The position numbers and the translations under genes are program-made. From positions 1-51,933 of the forward strand of contig NZ_JYJP01000060.1 of the NCBI RefSeq assembly GCF_001012815.1: 51,933 nucleotides of DNA. The letters run 5' to 3'. A model generated the notes under the pieces. That model did no database searches and had not been told where the DNA came from. It was given only the letters and a program-made list of their open reading frames with translations. Shown in pieces: positions 1-7,131 of the stretch. The number at the start of each line of letters is the position of its first letter. Positions within the stretch are counted from its first letter, which is position 1. This stretch comes from Vibrio mexicanus (GTDB lineage: Bacteria > Pseudomonadota > Gammaproteobacteria > Enterobacterales > Vibrionaceae).

Positions 1-2
1 AT

Positions 3-110
3 ACGAGACCAAATCTTCTATTGACAGTACCTAATCGCTTTCCAGTGGGGCCAAGGCATTTTTTTTTGGAGTCTGGCTCAGCTACTGCGGGGGTGGCATA
101 TGATAAATAG
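3..110 (+). CDS. 3' end of an unidentified ORF (partial)
   Basis: An open frame enters from the left edge and stops at 108-110. Its 35 residues (including PNRFPVGPRHFF and ESGSATAGV) match no family I recognise. The next ORF starts at 100 and overlaps it by 11 bases in another frame, as in a translationally coupled pair. A run of nine T at 59-67 lies inside, so the frame could be disturbed by an indel. Whether this is a real gene end is uncertain. Confidence 0.2.
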   Translation, partial: TRPNLLLTVPNRFPVGPRHFFLESGSATAGVAYDK

Positions 111-357
111 ACATTTAAATGAGTTTATGAGAGCTCCATATAACATCGCTTCAGGAGACCAGTTTGCGGAATTTATAGACGATAACCTTACTGCGGGAAA
201 TTACTCTATCAAAGGGAGTGGGAATGGTTTTGAGGTTAAAATTGAGGTGGACAATAGCCACTTTGTCAGATTACAGGTTGGAAGTAACGGATTTATTGTT
301 ACTGCGATACCAGAATCTGACCATACCCCTTCGATTATGCATCCTAATACATTTTAA
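100..357 (+). CDS. small hypothetical protein, 85 aa
   Basis: The 85-residue ORF has no signal peptide or membrane segment. Its second half alternates charged and hydrophobic residues in a beta-strand pattern (GFEVKIEVDNSHFVRLQVG, then GFIVTAIPE). That ending vaguely resembles C-terminal toxin domains of the EndoU/barnase-like (BECR) fold, but no catalytic signature can be confirmed. It overlaps the end of the preceding frame and lies in a stretch of gene debris, so it may be a toxin tip, an immunity protein or a detached fragment. No convincing ribosome-binding site precedes the ATG. I do not assign a function. Confidence 0.4.
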   Translation: MINRHLNEFMRAPYNIASGDQFAEFIDDNLTAGNYSIKGSGNGFEVKIEVDNSHFVRLQVGSNGFIVTAIPESDHTPSIMHPNTF

Positions 358-463
358 ATGATGGGATGGACCTAGGTACGCATATTAGGTACATCTGTGT
401 CAAATAGCTGCTGTGCATCTTGGTTCTTTTGTATAGCTGAGAACCTTTATTGGGCTAGAGGGG

Positions 464-479
464 GGGACAGACGCCCTAA
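464..479 (+). repeat. REP-like motif, single copy
   Basis: The 16-base motif GGGACAGACGCCCTAA sits immediately before the recombinase remnant. A near-identical copy (GGGACAGACACCCTAA) lies at 1699-1714, upstream of a decayed RAYT transposase. Motifs of this kind commonly accompany RAYT (Y1/IS200-like) genes in gammaproteobacteria. The assignment rests on the repetition and the neighbouring RAYT remnant. Confidence 0.4.
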
Positions 480-480
480 T

Positions 481-588
481 TGGCCCGTGGTATTGCTTGA
501 ACACACCAGCTCAAAGACAGTCAAGACATATATGCACGTGACGACAAAGGTTTTTGGTAATACAAAGTCGGCGCTGGATGAGGTGTGA
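481..588 (+). pseudogene. C-terminal remnant of a tyrosine recombinase
   Basis: Only about 35 codons remain of an integrase of the XerC/D or integron/phage type. The visible signature is the last catalytic box: LLEHTSSKTVKTYMHV corresponds to the family LLGHxxxxTTxxYTHV, in which the Tyr is the DNA-cleaving nucleophile. It is followed by a tail (FGNTKSALDEV) resembling the G(V/T)xSPLD ending of such enzymes. The glycine of LLGH is changed to Glu. Sequence upstream of 481 in the same frame does not resemble a recombinase, so the gene was truncated, apparently at the REP-like motif. The remnant marks an old integration or rearrangement boundary and is surely inactive. Confidence 0.55.
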
Positions 589-689
589 TGGTGAAAGGCA
601 ATGGCTGATTAACAGTGTTCATTTATCGGTAAGGTCAGGGGTTAAAAAAGAGCCATTTTTAGTAAAGAGGTAGTCGAGTTAAAGTTCAC

Positions 690-737
690 GGTGGCTTCGC
701 CACCATGTTATAGGCAATGAAAGAAAGCCTATAACAT
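690..737. repeat. two adjacent inverted repeats upstream of the metallopeptidase gene
   Basis: GGTGGC (690-695) pairs with GCCACC (699-704) around a 3-base loop. Directly after it, ATGTTATAGGC (705-715) pairs perfectly with GCCTATAACAT (727-737) around an 11-base loop. There is no T-run, so this is not a typical terminator. It could be a cassette-recombination site, an operator or a 5'-UTR structure for the gene starting at 770. Integron attC core triplets are not in the right place, so I leave it unassigned. Confidence 0.5.
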
Positions 738-769
738 GCGATAAAGCCAAATTAAAAAAGGTTTGAGAT

Positions 770-1641
770 ATGTATGCACAAGTAGAGAAGTCGAAAAAGA
801 ATAGAAATAAAGTGGTTGCTAATTCTGTTGTTCAGAAGAAAAGTAATGTGAGGAAAAATATTGTATTCATGGATAACCGCTCGAATAAAAAATACAACCA
901 TACAATGCAATTGAAATTTGTTGGGGATGATGCTGACTGGATGGGAGACGTAAGTGACCAAGTTATTCTTGATAAGTTTGGTTCAACAACTGGAGATTTA
1001 TGGAAAGCACTAAGAGATAGCGGAGATCTCGTAATAGTAAGAGGCGAGGGTTCCGGAGGAAGTTTTAGTTTCAACGAAAAAAAATTAACCATTTCAAAAA
1101 ATTGGTTAGATGCCGTCAAGGACTATGTGAATAATGGAAAAGTATCCCCATTCTCGGTAGGGCAATATCAGCTTTTACTCATGAGTTGTCGCATGCGCAC
1201 GATCATTTTATAAAAAAAGAAACACCCCAAGGCAAAAGTAAAGCCGACGACTCATATGTTGGGGCGGTGTTAAAAACGGAGTTAAGAGCATGGATGCGGG
1301 AAGCACTATCCGCAATAGAAAACTGGAGAGAGAAAGGGGTAGCTTCAGGAGACGAGAACGATAAGTTAATCAAAAGTTGGTGGGGTGTGTACTATACTAT
1401 GATTGATAATAAAAACATTTTAAGTCTAGACTACACGAACAATGAAGTCATTGGGCGGTTAAAATCTTATTTTAATAAGAATAAAAGCACAACAACTACC
1501 ACCACCTTAGAGACCTTTTTACAAGATGAAAGCAATGGCTTAATAGATGACATAAAAGATTATTCTAAGCAGATCCGTAACAAGTACACAAGCAACGATA
1601 AGACGCTTCGAGAGATTGCCCAGAATATGATTGCTAAATAG
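770..1641 (+). pseudogene. HExxH zinc metallopeptidase, toxin-like, one frameshift
   Basis: Two frames, 770-about 1172 and about 1174-1641, form one 290-residue protein if a single T is restored in the T-run at 1173-1176. The join then reads QLFTHELSHAHDHF, which contains the HExxH zinc-protease motif followed by further histidines, as in M91-type effector peptidases. The N-terminus (VANSVVQKKSNVRKN, then FMDNR) resembles the leader carried by DUF4157-type proteins and cargo toxins of contractile injection systems: a conserved VANSVAQKK patch followed by F(V/M)DNR. There is no signal peptide or membrane segment. The C-terminal half (1190-1641) is charged and helical with a run of six Thr. A toxin or effector role is inferred from leader plus protease motif; its substrate is unknown. 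It sits in gene debris with no partner gene visible. Confidence 0.6.
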
Positions 1642-1674
1642 CATAAGTCAAAATTCAATTGCTTATTTGGAAGT

Positions 1675-1714
1675 TTAGTGGGACAGAAGTGGATTAGTGG
1701 GACAGACACCCTAA
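1675..1714 (+). repeat. tandem REP-like motifs
   Basis: TTAGTGGGACAGA occurs at 1675-1687 and again at 1694-1706, spaced 19 bases start to start; the second continues as CACCCTAA. The same core occurs at 464-479. The copies lie about 130 bases upstream of a RAYT transposase remnant, the usual position of the repeats such enzymes mobilise. Confidence 0.5.
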
Positions 1715-1844
1715 GAAACGTCTTTCGATAACTAACAAACCAATCGATTACATCTAAAAAGTAGGGAACTCTTGAAACAGGAATGTGGGCTTTTCTAAGC
1801 TAATTGTGTGAACTAAAGTCAGCGTATTACAAGAAGGATCATGC

Positions 1845-2068
1845 ATGACAACCGCACGTAGCCAACAATTAGCTTTGAAGCCACACCCTATCATCACTGT
1901 GTATCGCCTATCCTGAAAACCTTAGGCTTTGAGACGCTCATTTCTGTGTGGCTTTGATGCCACGACCCAAACTAACTACGAACGCCGAAAAGAGTGGACA
2001 TCCTTTCATTTGGCTCCCGTTATGGTTCAAAGAAAATTACGCGGAGAAAAACTGACCAAACTAGAATG
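1845..2068 (+). pseudogene. RAYT (REP-associated tyrosine transposase) remnant
   Basis: Translation across frames recovers family landmarks. The start MTTARSQQLALKPHP fits the RAYT N-terminus, followed in the next frame by YHHCVS (family PYYHCVSR), then FLCGFDATTQTNYERRKEW (family FLCGxDxxTxxxYEHRRxW). The ATG at 1845 has a good ribosome-binding site (AAGAAGG). A base is missing near the CCC run at 1886-1888, and the segment between YHHCVS and FLCG is scrambled. After ERRKEW the sequence diverges, and the catalytic HxH and Tyr regions are absent. These Y1-type single-strand transposases act on REP sequences; GGGACAGACACC motifs lie just upstream. The copy is dead. Confidence 0.6.
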
Positions 2069-2187
2069 ACGGGGAGATCAGCATTTTAAAAGCTGCGCGT
2101 AACACCAAAGACGACCCGTTCAATACTTTTGCTTTGCCACTGTCGCTTGAAAGTGGGCTTACTGTACAAAGCCATACAACGAAAACA

Positions 2188-2220
2188 AAAACCTCCCGAT
2201 GACTGGGAGGTTCATTTTTT
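2188..2220. terminator. rho-independent terminator of the ligC-galB operon
   Basis: AACCTCCC (2190-2197) pairs with GGGAGGTT (2205-2212) over a 7-base loop. On the minus strand it follows the galB stop by 24 bases and is succeeded by a T-rich run; on the plus strand it is followed by six T, so it may work both ways. The stretch 2079-2187 holds an open frame of about 45 codons (including ISILKAARNTKDDPF) that I cannot identify. Confidence 0.8.
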
Positions 2221-2235
2221 CAGCCGCTGAATCGA

Positions 2236-2967
2236 CTATAAAGAATCCACACAATTTGGGTAGAGGGCTTGGAAGCCTTCTGAGTACTCACAGCTTCTTC
2301 CGCCAGCTTGGCCACCTGAATTTCGTCTAAAGTGGTTACCACGGTTTTCAGCTAGGTTCTCATAGAACTTCCAAAGGTGCTCTTGGCCTTGCATACACTC
2401 AATCGCCGCCTTTTTCTTTTCCCATACTTCAGAAATGTCTAGGAAGGTATTGGGTTTCCATTCCATCTGTTCACTTTGGTGCGGTTCGAACATGTAAACC
2501 TGTGGTGCACCAAGTACTTTCTCGCCTGGGTTGTGGCCCCATGCTTGCGCAATCATGCGGCATTGCAGTACAACTTCGGTGGTGTACATATGATCGGTAT
2601 TGTAAGGGTCCCATTTTGAGTGGGTTAGGATGAACTCTGGCTGAACTTCGCGAATTAAATCGACTAGCTGGTATTTGCCTTCTTTATCAATTTCAAGTGG
2701 ATAGTCGCCAAAATCAAAGAATCGAATATCGTTTACACCCAATGCGTTGGCCGCTGCTGTCGCTTCTTGATGACGGATGCGTTTTACGTCTTCTAGCGTC
2801 ATGCCTTCTTGTTTCCAAAGTTTTGCCGATTCGCCACGCTCACCGTAAGAAAGGCATGCGATGGTTACTTCGTAACCCAGTTGTTGATGAAGGGCAATTG
2901 CGCCACCGCAGCGCCAAACAAAATCTGCGGAATGTGCACTGACGACGAGAGCTGTTTTTTTTGTCAT
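2236..2967 (-). CDS. galB: 4-oxalomesaconate hydratase, PIG-L/LmbE family (GalB-type)
   Basis: The 243-residue protein begins with VVSAHSADFVWRCGGAIALH, the GalB version of the PIG-L metal-binding motif (AHSAD in place of AHPDD, with H12 and D15). It continues with family landmarks CLSYGERGESAKLW, FDFGDYPL, HSKWDPYNTDH, YMFEPHQSEQ and MQGQEHLW. GalB of Pseudomonas putida hydrates 4-oxalomesaconate to 4-carboxy-4-hydroxy-2-oxoadipate in gallate degradation. Here it would take the place of the unrelated amidohydrolase LigJ in protocatechuate 4,5-cleavage. It is the last gene of a four-gene minus-strand operon (oxidoreductase, ligC, aldo/keto reductase, galB), 67 bases after its neighbour and followed by a terminator. 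Length and motifs are complete. Family is sure; the specific reaction is strongly supported by the other pathway genes nearby. Confidence 0.88.
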   Translation of the reverse strand: MTKKTALVVSAHSADFVWRCGGAIALHQQLGYEVTIACLSYGERGESAKLWKQEGMTLEDVKRIRHQEATAAANALGVNDIRFFDFGDYPLEIDKEGKYQLVDLIREVQPEFILTHSKWDPYNTDHMYTTEVVLQCRMIAQAWGHNPGEKVLGAPQVYMFEPHQSEQMEWKPNTFLDISEVWEKKKAAIECMQGQEHLWKFYENLAENRGNHFRRNSGGQAGGRSCEYSEGFQALYPNCVDSL

Positions 2968-3034
2968 GATGAGATCCTTTACTTCCTAGGGGCTCACTCT
3001 TGTTAAGCGAGCTAACTGTTCGTTGTTATGAGAA

Positions 3035-4084
3035 TTAGAATTCTTCGGTATCAATTTCTGCTTGAGTCACGGTGTTATAGCGACCTCCGGAAAAGGCCGA
3101 TTGCAGTATGGTTTGGTCGATAACCTCAAGCAAAGAGTTGGAAATGGCGTATTTTTGCCCATTCCAGTTATCTTCTAAGTGTTTGAAACTTGTTGTACCA
3201 GGGAGCACGATCGAGTTAGGCTGCTTTGCTAAAAGCCATGCAATGGCAAACTGCGCAAGTGTCGGCTCTGGCAAGTGTGCGTTTTCTTCGGCGAAAACTG
3301 CCTTCAATGATGCGAGCTTCTCAATCACCGTAAGGTTGTGGTCAAAGTGATCGTTGCTAAACCTTGGCATTGCGCGGCGGATATCGCCGGCTGCAAATTG
3401 ATTGTTGGTTAGCGTGCCGGTCAGGATTCCACGCCCAAGCGGAGAGAACGAGACAAAAGCTGTGCCCAAGTCTTTGCAGGCATCAAGTACCGCAATTTCA
3501 GGGTTGCGTGACCACAGCGAGTACTCTGATTGTACCGCCGCAATAGGGTGTACTGCGTGCGCTTTGATTAAGGTATCGGCAGATACTTCAGATAACCCAA
3601 TGTGTCGGATTTTACCTTCGTCTACTAAGCGAGAAAGCTCGCCCACACTGTCTTCAATAGGGACGTTTTTGTCCCAACGATGAAGGTAATACAGGTCGAT
3701 TACATCGGTGTTCAGTCGCTTTAGTGAGTCTCCGCATGTTTTACGCAGTGTTTTGGGGCGTCCATCGATGGCACGTTTACCATCAGGGCCTTTAAACATG
3801 CCGCACTTACTGGCGAGAAAAAACTCGTCTCTGCGATGCATAACTGCTTTGGCTAGTAGGGATTCATTGGTACCGAAACCGTAAAGCGCTGCCGTGTCTA
3901 GCATGTTATAGCCAGTATCTAACGCTTGATTAAGCAGTGATATGGCGTGCTCTTCTCTTGGGGGAACACCATACGCATGGGATAGGTTCATACACCCCAA
4001 TGCAACAGGTGCGAGTTTTTCCGCACCTATAATAGAAGTGCCTGTCGTAGTCGTGTTTATGGTAGCAGTGCCGATGATAGCCAT
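3035..4084 (-). CDS. aldo/keto reductase
   Basis: This cytosolic NADPH-dependent TIM-barrel oxidoreductase of 349 residues shows the complete AKR tetrad: D63, Y68 (in DTAALYG), K93 (in ASKCG) and H135 (in YYLHRWD). The cofactor-binding C-terminal half has SPLGRGILTG and LPGTTSFKHLEDN. It resembles the YajO/PLP-reductase-like AKR subgroup. It lies 9 bases downstream of ligC and upstream of galB in the same operon, so it probably acts on a carbonyl intermediate or related aldehyde of the aromatic pathway. No canonical Lig/Gal step needs an AKR, so the substrate is open. The N-terminus is Thr-rich (residues 6-16), which is unusual but harmless. Confidence 0.85.
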   Translation of the reverse strand: MAIIGTATINTTTTGTSIIGAEKLAPVALGCMNLSHAYGVPPREEHAISLLNQALDTGYNMLDTAALYGFGTNESLLAKAVMHRRDEFFLASKCGMFKGPDGKRAIDGRPKTLRKTCGDSLKRLNTDVIDLYYLHRWDKNVPIEDSVGELSRLVDEGKIRHIGLSEVSADTLIKAHAVHPIAAVQSEYSLWSRNPEIAVLDACKDLGTAFVSFSPLGRGILTGTLTNNQFAAGDIRRAMPRFSNDHFDHNLTVIEKLASLKAVFAEENAHLPEPTLAQFAIAWLLAKQPNSIVLPGTTSFKHLEDNWNGQKYAISNSLLEVIDQTILQSAFSGGRYNTVTQAEIDTEEF

Positions 4085-4093
4085 AATGGTTTC

Positions 4094-5044
4094 CTACGCT
4101 TCTAGCAGTTTTTCTAGTTCATTCAGTGTTTCCATTGCAGGAAGGCAACTTGCCACACTGGAATTTGGTTCGCGACCCGTGCGAATGGCATCAAAGAACT
4201 CGCGATCAATAAGCTCAATACCGTTATTTGAGACGGCAACGCCTTCAAGGTCGATTGGGTTATCGTAGCCATCGAATAGGTCATCGTAGCGAGCGATGTA
4301 GGTACCTTCTTTACAGATGTAGCGGAAGAATGTGCCGAACGGCCCTTCGTTGTTGAACGAAAGTGATAGGGTACATAGCGCACCAGATGGCGTTTTCATG
4401 CCAATGCTCATGTCCATTGCGATGTTAAGCTCTGGATGGATAGGCCCTTGTAGCGCTTGCAGCTTATTCGCTTGCTCGCCCACCTGGTATTGGAACAGGT
4501 CTACCGTATGGCAAGCGTGGTGCCATAGTAGGTGATCGGTCCATGTTCTTGGCTCACCTTTAGCGTTGGTGTTGGTGCGACGGAAGAAGTAGGTTTGAAC
4601 GTCCATCTGTTGAATGGTCAGCTCGCCTGCTTGGATTTTGTTATGAATCCACTGATGGCTTGGATTAAAGCGGCGAGTATGGCCAGCCATGGCAACAAGC
4701 CCTGTGCGTTTTTGCGTTTCAACGACTTTGTAGCTGTCCTCAATGTTGTCTGCCATTGGGATTTCAACCAGTACGTGTTTCCCAGCTTCCATACAGGCGA
4801 TGGCTTGTGAAGCATGCATTTGAGTTGGCGTTGCTAGGATCACTGCGTCAATTGAGTCTTGGCTTAACGCTGCACTAAGTTCGGTATACCCAACCGCTTC
4901 CAATTTTAGCTCAGTGATCAGTTCGTCGAGTTTGTCTTGCTCTGGAGAAACCAGCGCCGTGATGTTTACGTCAGAAATTTCGAGCACCGCATCAATGTGC
5001 TTGCGACCAAAAGCGCCCGTTGCGCCAACAATGCAAACGTTCAT
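4094..5044 (-). CDS. ligC: 4-carboxy-2-hydroxymuconate-6-semialdehyde dehydrogenase (LigC)
   Basis: A Gfo/Idh/MocA-family NAD(P)-dependent dehydrogenase of 316 residues, matching LigC in length. It oxidises the protocatechuate ring-cleavage product (its hemiacetal form) to 2-pyrone-4,6-dicarboxylate. Landmarks: Rossmann motif GATGAFGRKH, ATPTQMHASQAIACM, VEIPMADN (Lys of the usual EKP motif replaced, as I recall for LigC), GHTRRFNPSHQWIHNKI, QQMDVQTYFFRRTN, WTDHLLWHHACHTVDLF, and a C-terminal NGIELIDREFFDAIRTGREPNSS. The fit to LigC runs along the entire chain. It lies in the operon with galB but 25 kb from ligAB, so the pathway is encoded by at least two transcripts. The short gap to the AKR indicates co-transcription. 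Confidence 0.92.
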   Translation of the reverse strand: MNVCIVGATGAFGRKHIDAVLEISDVNITALVSPEQDKLDELITELKLEAVGYTELSAALSQDSIDAVILATPTQMHASQAIACMEAGKHVLVEIPMADNIEDSYKVVETQKRTGLVAMAGHTRRFNPSHQWIHNKIQAGELTIQQMDVQTYFFRRTNTNAKGEPRTWTDHLLWHHACHTVDLFQYQVGEQANKLQALQGPIHPELNIAMDMSIGMKTPSGALCTLSLSFNNEGPFGTFFRYICKEGTYIARYDDLFDGYDNPIDLEGVAVSNNGIELIDREFFDAIRTGREPNSSVASCLPAMETLNELEKLLEA

Positions 5045-5096
5045 AGTTCTTCCTTAATTAATTATTTTTTATTCAATAGAATGAGTTGGACAGTGT

Positions 5097-5789
5097 TTAG
5101 TCCAAGCGAGCAAGCATGGCGTCAGAAAGCTTTGGCATTTCTTGTTCAGGCTGATGATTGCTCAAATAATCGAGTATGCTTTTTTCAAGCCCAGCACGTT
5201 TGGCTTCACTGACACATTGGTCGGTTAAGGTTTCTAGGCCCTCAAACCAAGTCGCGCCGATGGTATTCATCATGGTGGCATCACCTGCTTTGTCAGAAAC
5301 GACGTAAACGTCGAAGTTCAACTGCTTAAGTGATGCTGCAGCGCGTAGGGCTTCTGCTCCAGATATCAGGACTGAAATCGAACAAGCTTGTTCGTTTAAT
5401 GACGAAATAATCGCGACGTCAATGTAATGAGTGTCAGCATGAAAATTCGACGCTAATTGCTGCTTTGAATCTGGCGTAAGTTCACTGCAATCGAAGAAAT
5501 AGCAGCCAGATTTTAGGCTTTCACGAACTTGTTCTATTGCGTCTTGAACATCGCTAGGTTCAACGGTGCAAAAGATAAGTTCTGCACCCATTGTTGCTTC
5601 GTCTGGATAGAAAGTCCCTTGAACGCCGTGATTGATGTACTCCATCAGTAAAGATTGCTTTTGACTGCTTGATTCGATTTTATTGTCGTAAGCACATAAG
5701 ACATCGGGCATTTTAGATTCCCAGCGCTTAATGAAGCTTTTTGCTATGTCGCCAAATCCAATAAAGGCGACTCTAGATATTGTTGCCAT
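5097..5789 (-). CDS. NAD(P)-dependent oxidoreductase, 6-phosphogluconate dehydrogenase-like
   Basis: The 230-residue protein opens with a Rossmann nucleotide-binding motif (VAFIGFGDIAKSFIKRW). It has a helical C-terminal part with MMNTIGATWFEGLETL, like the DUF1932-type C-terminal domain of 6-phosphogluconate-dehydrogenase-like (beta-hydroxyacid dehydrogenase) proteins. It is shorter than the usual 280-300 residues of that family, mainly in the C-terminal domain. It is the first gene of the ligC-galB operon, 52 bases before ligC, preceded by a large inverted repeat. A pathway role is inferred from position only. Candidates are reduction of a keto acid or an auxiliary role with an alternative aromatic substrate. 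Confidence 0.7.
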   Translation of the reverse strand: MATISRVAFIGFGDIAKSFIKRWESKMPDVLCAYDNKIESSSQKQSLLMEYINHGVQGTFYPDEATMGAELIFCTVEPSDVQDAIEQVRESLKSGCYFFDCSELTPDSKQQLASNFHADTHYIDVAIISSLNEQACSISVLISGAEALRAAASLKQLNFDVYVVSDKAGDATMMNTIGATWFEGLETLTDQCVSEAKRAGLEKSILDYLSNHQPEQEMPKLSDAMLARLD

Positions 5790-5795
5790 ATGATT

Positions 5796-5859
5796 CGCTC
5801 TCTCGTACTACGTTGACTTGTGAAAAAAATAGCATTTGGTACAGAGAGCGAAAAATCAT
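5796..5859 (-). promoter_or_regulatory. long inverted repeat in the leader of the ligC operon
   Basis: CGCTCTCTCGTAC (5796-5808) is the near-perfect complement of GTACAGAGAGCG (5839-5850), with one bulged base. Pairing can extend to ATGATT at 5790-5795 with AATCAT at 5854-5859. Read on the minus strand, the proximal arm holds the purine-rich stretch just before the ATG at 5789, so folding would mask the ribosome-binding site. It also lies directly after the LysR stop codon. It may be an operator, an attenuator or a translational switch. Confidence 0.55.
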
Positions 5860-7131
5860 TTAAAGTGAGAGGGTATTCAGTTTTGATAAAAAATAAGCAC
5901 AACAATGGCGTAAATTAAGCATGAGCTGCACACCATTTTGACGCAGCAATTGAACAAAATAGGACTGCACAGACGTGGCATGCCAGTTTTTGCGCATCGT
6001 AAGCCCAATCGGTCGAGATTGGCTACGGCATTCAAAAGGTAGGATTCTAAACTGGCCCTCATCGAGTTCACGTTTAACTTGATGTTGTGAGAGTATGGTT
6101 AATCGGTCACTGCCCATTAATAATTCCCTCACTAGCATTTGAGAACTGGCTTCGACAAGCCGTGAAGGGGCTTCTTCGTCATGGGCGGTAAATATCTCTT
6201 CAAAAATACTGCGTCCAGGCGTGTTTAAACCTGATACAACCCAGCTGGCTTCCTTGAGGTCGGAAATGGAGAGCTTTTCCTTTGACTGCAATGGGTGGTC
6301 TTTACGCGACAGTATGGTGTTTTTAGATTGGAACAGTGTTTCTTGACGAATATCCGTGCTAGGGGAAGGAAAGCGCAGTGCCCCAATAAGAATGTCGATG
6401 TTTCCATGACGCAAATGGTTAAGCAAATCGGGGTAAGGGCCATCAATAACTTTAATCTGGCAGTCCGGGTAGTCTTCTAGAAATTGATTCATCGTTTGGG
6501 GTAAAAGACAGGTTCTCGCTAATGGTAAGCAGCCAACTGTAATTGTACTTTTATAGTTTTCTTCTAATAGTTCGATCTCTTCGATGCCTTGATTAATTTC
6601 TATAAAAGCAAGCTTACTGGCAATGACTAATATTCCGCCTGCTTTGCTTATTTGTATTCCGTTACTACTTTTTTCAAAAATAGTAATAGAAAGAATATCT
6701 TCCAAGTCCTTTGCCGCACGATATACCGACGATTGTGATACTTCCAATATTCTACTGGCTTCTGTAAAGCTTCCACCATTGGACACCGCAATTAGAGCTT
6801 TTAATTGGGTGGTGGTAATGTTGTACAGATAGCGTTGAACATTGCTTTTTCTTTGTCCGTTGGCTTGCTTAAGGCTATCGGCAATGCCCTGACTGATCGT
6901 ATCTAGAGCGCGGTCGATCCTTTCTGAGAATACTTCACCTTGATCGGTGGGAGTCATACCGTCCGATGCTCGCTCAAACAACTCACAGTTCAATGATTTC
7001 TCAAGCTTTGATATTGCCTGCGTGATTGCTGGTTGGGACAGAAAAACTGTTTCTGATGCTTTACTGATACTCCCCGTTTTCACCACTTCTGAGATCGCTC
7101 TTAGATGACGTAAGTTAGGCACTTTAAACAT
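5860..7131 (-). CDS. LysR-type regulator with two tandem HTH domains
   Basis: This probable activator of the aromatic-acid genes is 423 residues long if started at ATG 7131; a TTG at 7161 would add ten. Ordinary LysR proteins have about 300. Two separate LysR winged-helix domains are visible: residues about 5-64 (SISKASETVFLSQPAITQAI, LFERASDGMTPTDQG) and about 107-166 (SFTEASRILEVSQSSVYRAA, IFEKSSNGIQISKAG). Each has its own helix-turn-helix. A LysR substrate-binding domain follows from about 195 (TITVGCLPLARTCLLPQ to the end), with no membrane segment. It sits between the divergent TRAP transporter and the ligC operon. The TRAP promoter holds a TTAT-N11-ATAA box. The inducer is probably a pathway intermediate. 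Confidence 0.88.
   Translation of the reverse strand: MFKVPNLRHLRAISEVVKTGSISKASETVFLSQPAITQAISKLEKSLNCELFERASDGMTPTDQGEVFSERIDRALDTISQGIADSLKQANGQRKSNVQRYLYNITTTQLKALIAVSNGGSFTEASRILEVSQSSVYRAAKDLEDILSITIFEKSSNGIQISKAGGILVIASKLAFIEINQGIEEIELLEENYKSTITVGCLPLARTCLLPQTMNQFLEDYPDCQIKVIDGPYPDLLNHLRHGNIDILIGALRFPSPSTDIRQETLFQSKNTILSRKDHPLQSKEKLSISDLKEASWVVSGLNTPGRSIFEEIFTAHDEEAPSRLVEASSQMLVRELLMGSDRLTILSQHQVKRELDEGQFRILPFECRSQSRPIGLTMRKNWHATSVQSYFVQLLRQNGVQLMLNLRHCCAYFLSKLNTLSL

Noticed and set aside
690..737. Integron attC site
   Set aside because: Inverted arms are present but the core RYYYAAC/GTTRRRY triplets are not placed as required and no cassette array follows.
1170..1180. Programmed -1 ribosomal frameshift in the metallopeptidase gene
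   Set aside because: No X-XXY-YYZ slippery heptamer in the proper phase, no nearby stimulatory hairpin, and the same kind of break occurs at thirteen other sites, so a missing base is the simpler explanation.
2079..2187. Small ORF after the RAYT remnant (ISILKAARNTKDDPF region)
   Set aside because: Looks like the end of a real protein but has no start or partner I can identify; reported only as an unassigned fragment.
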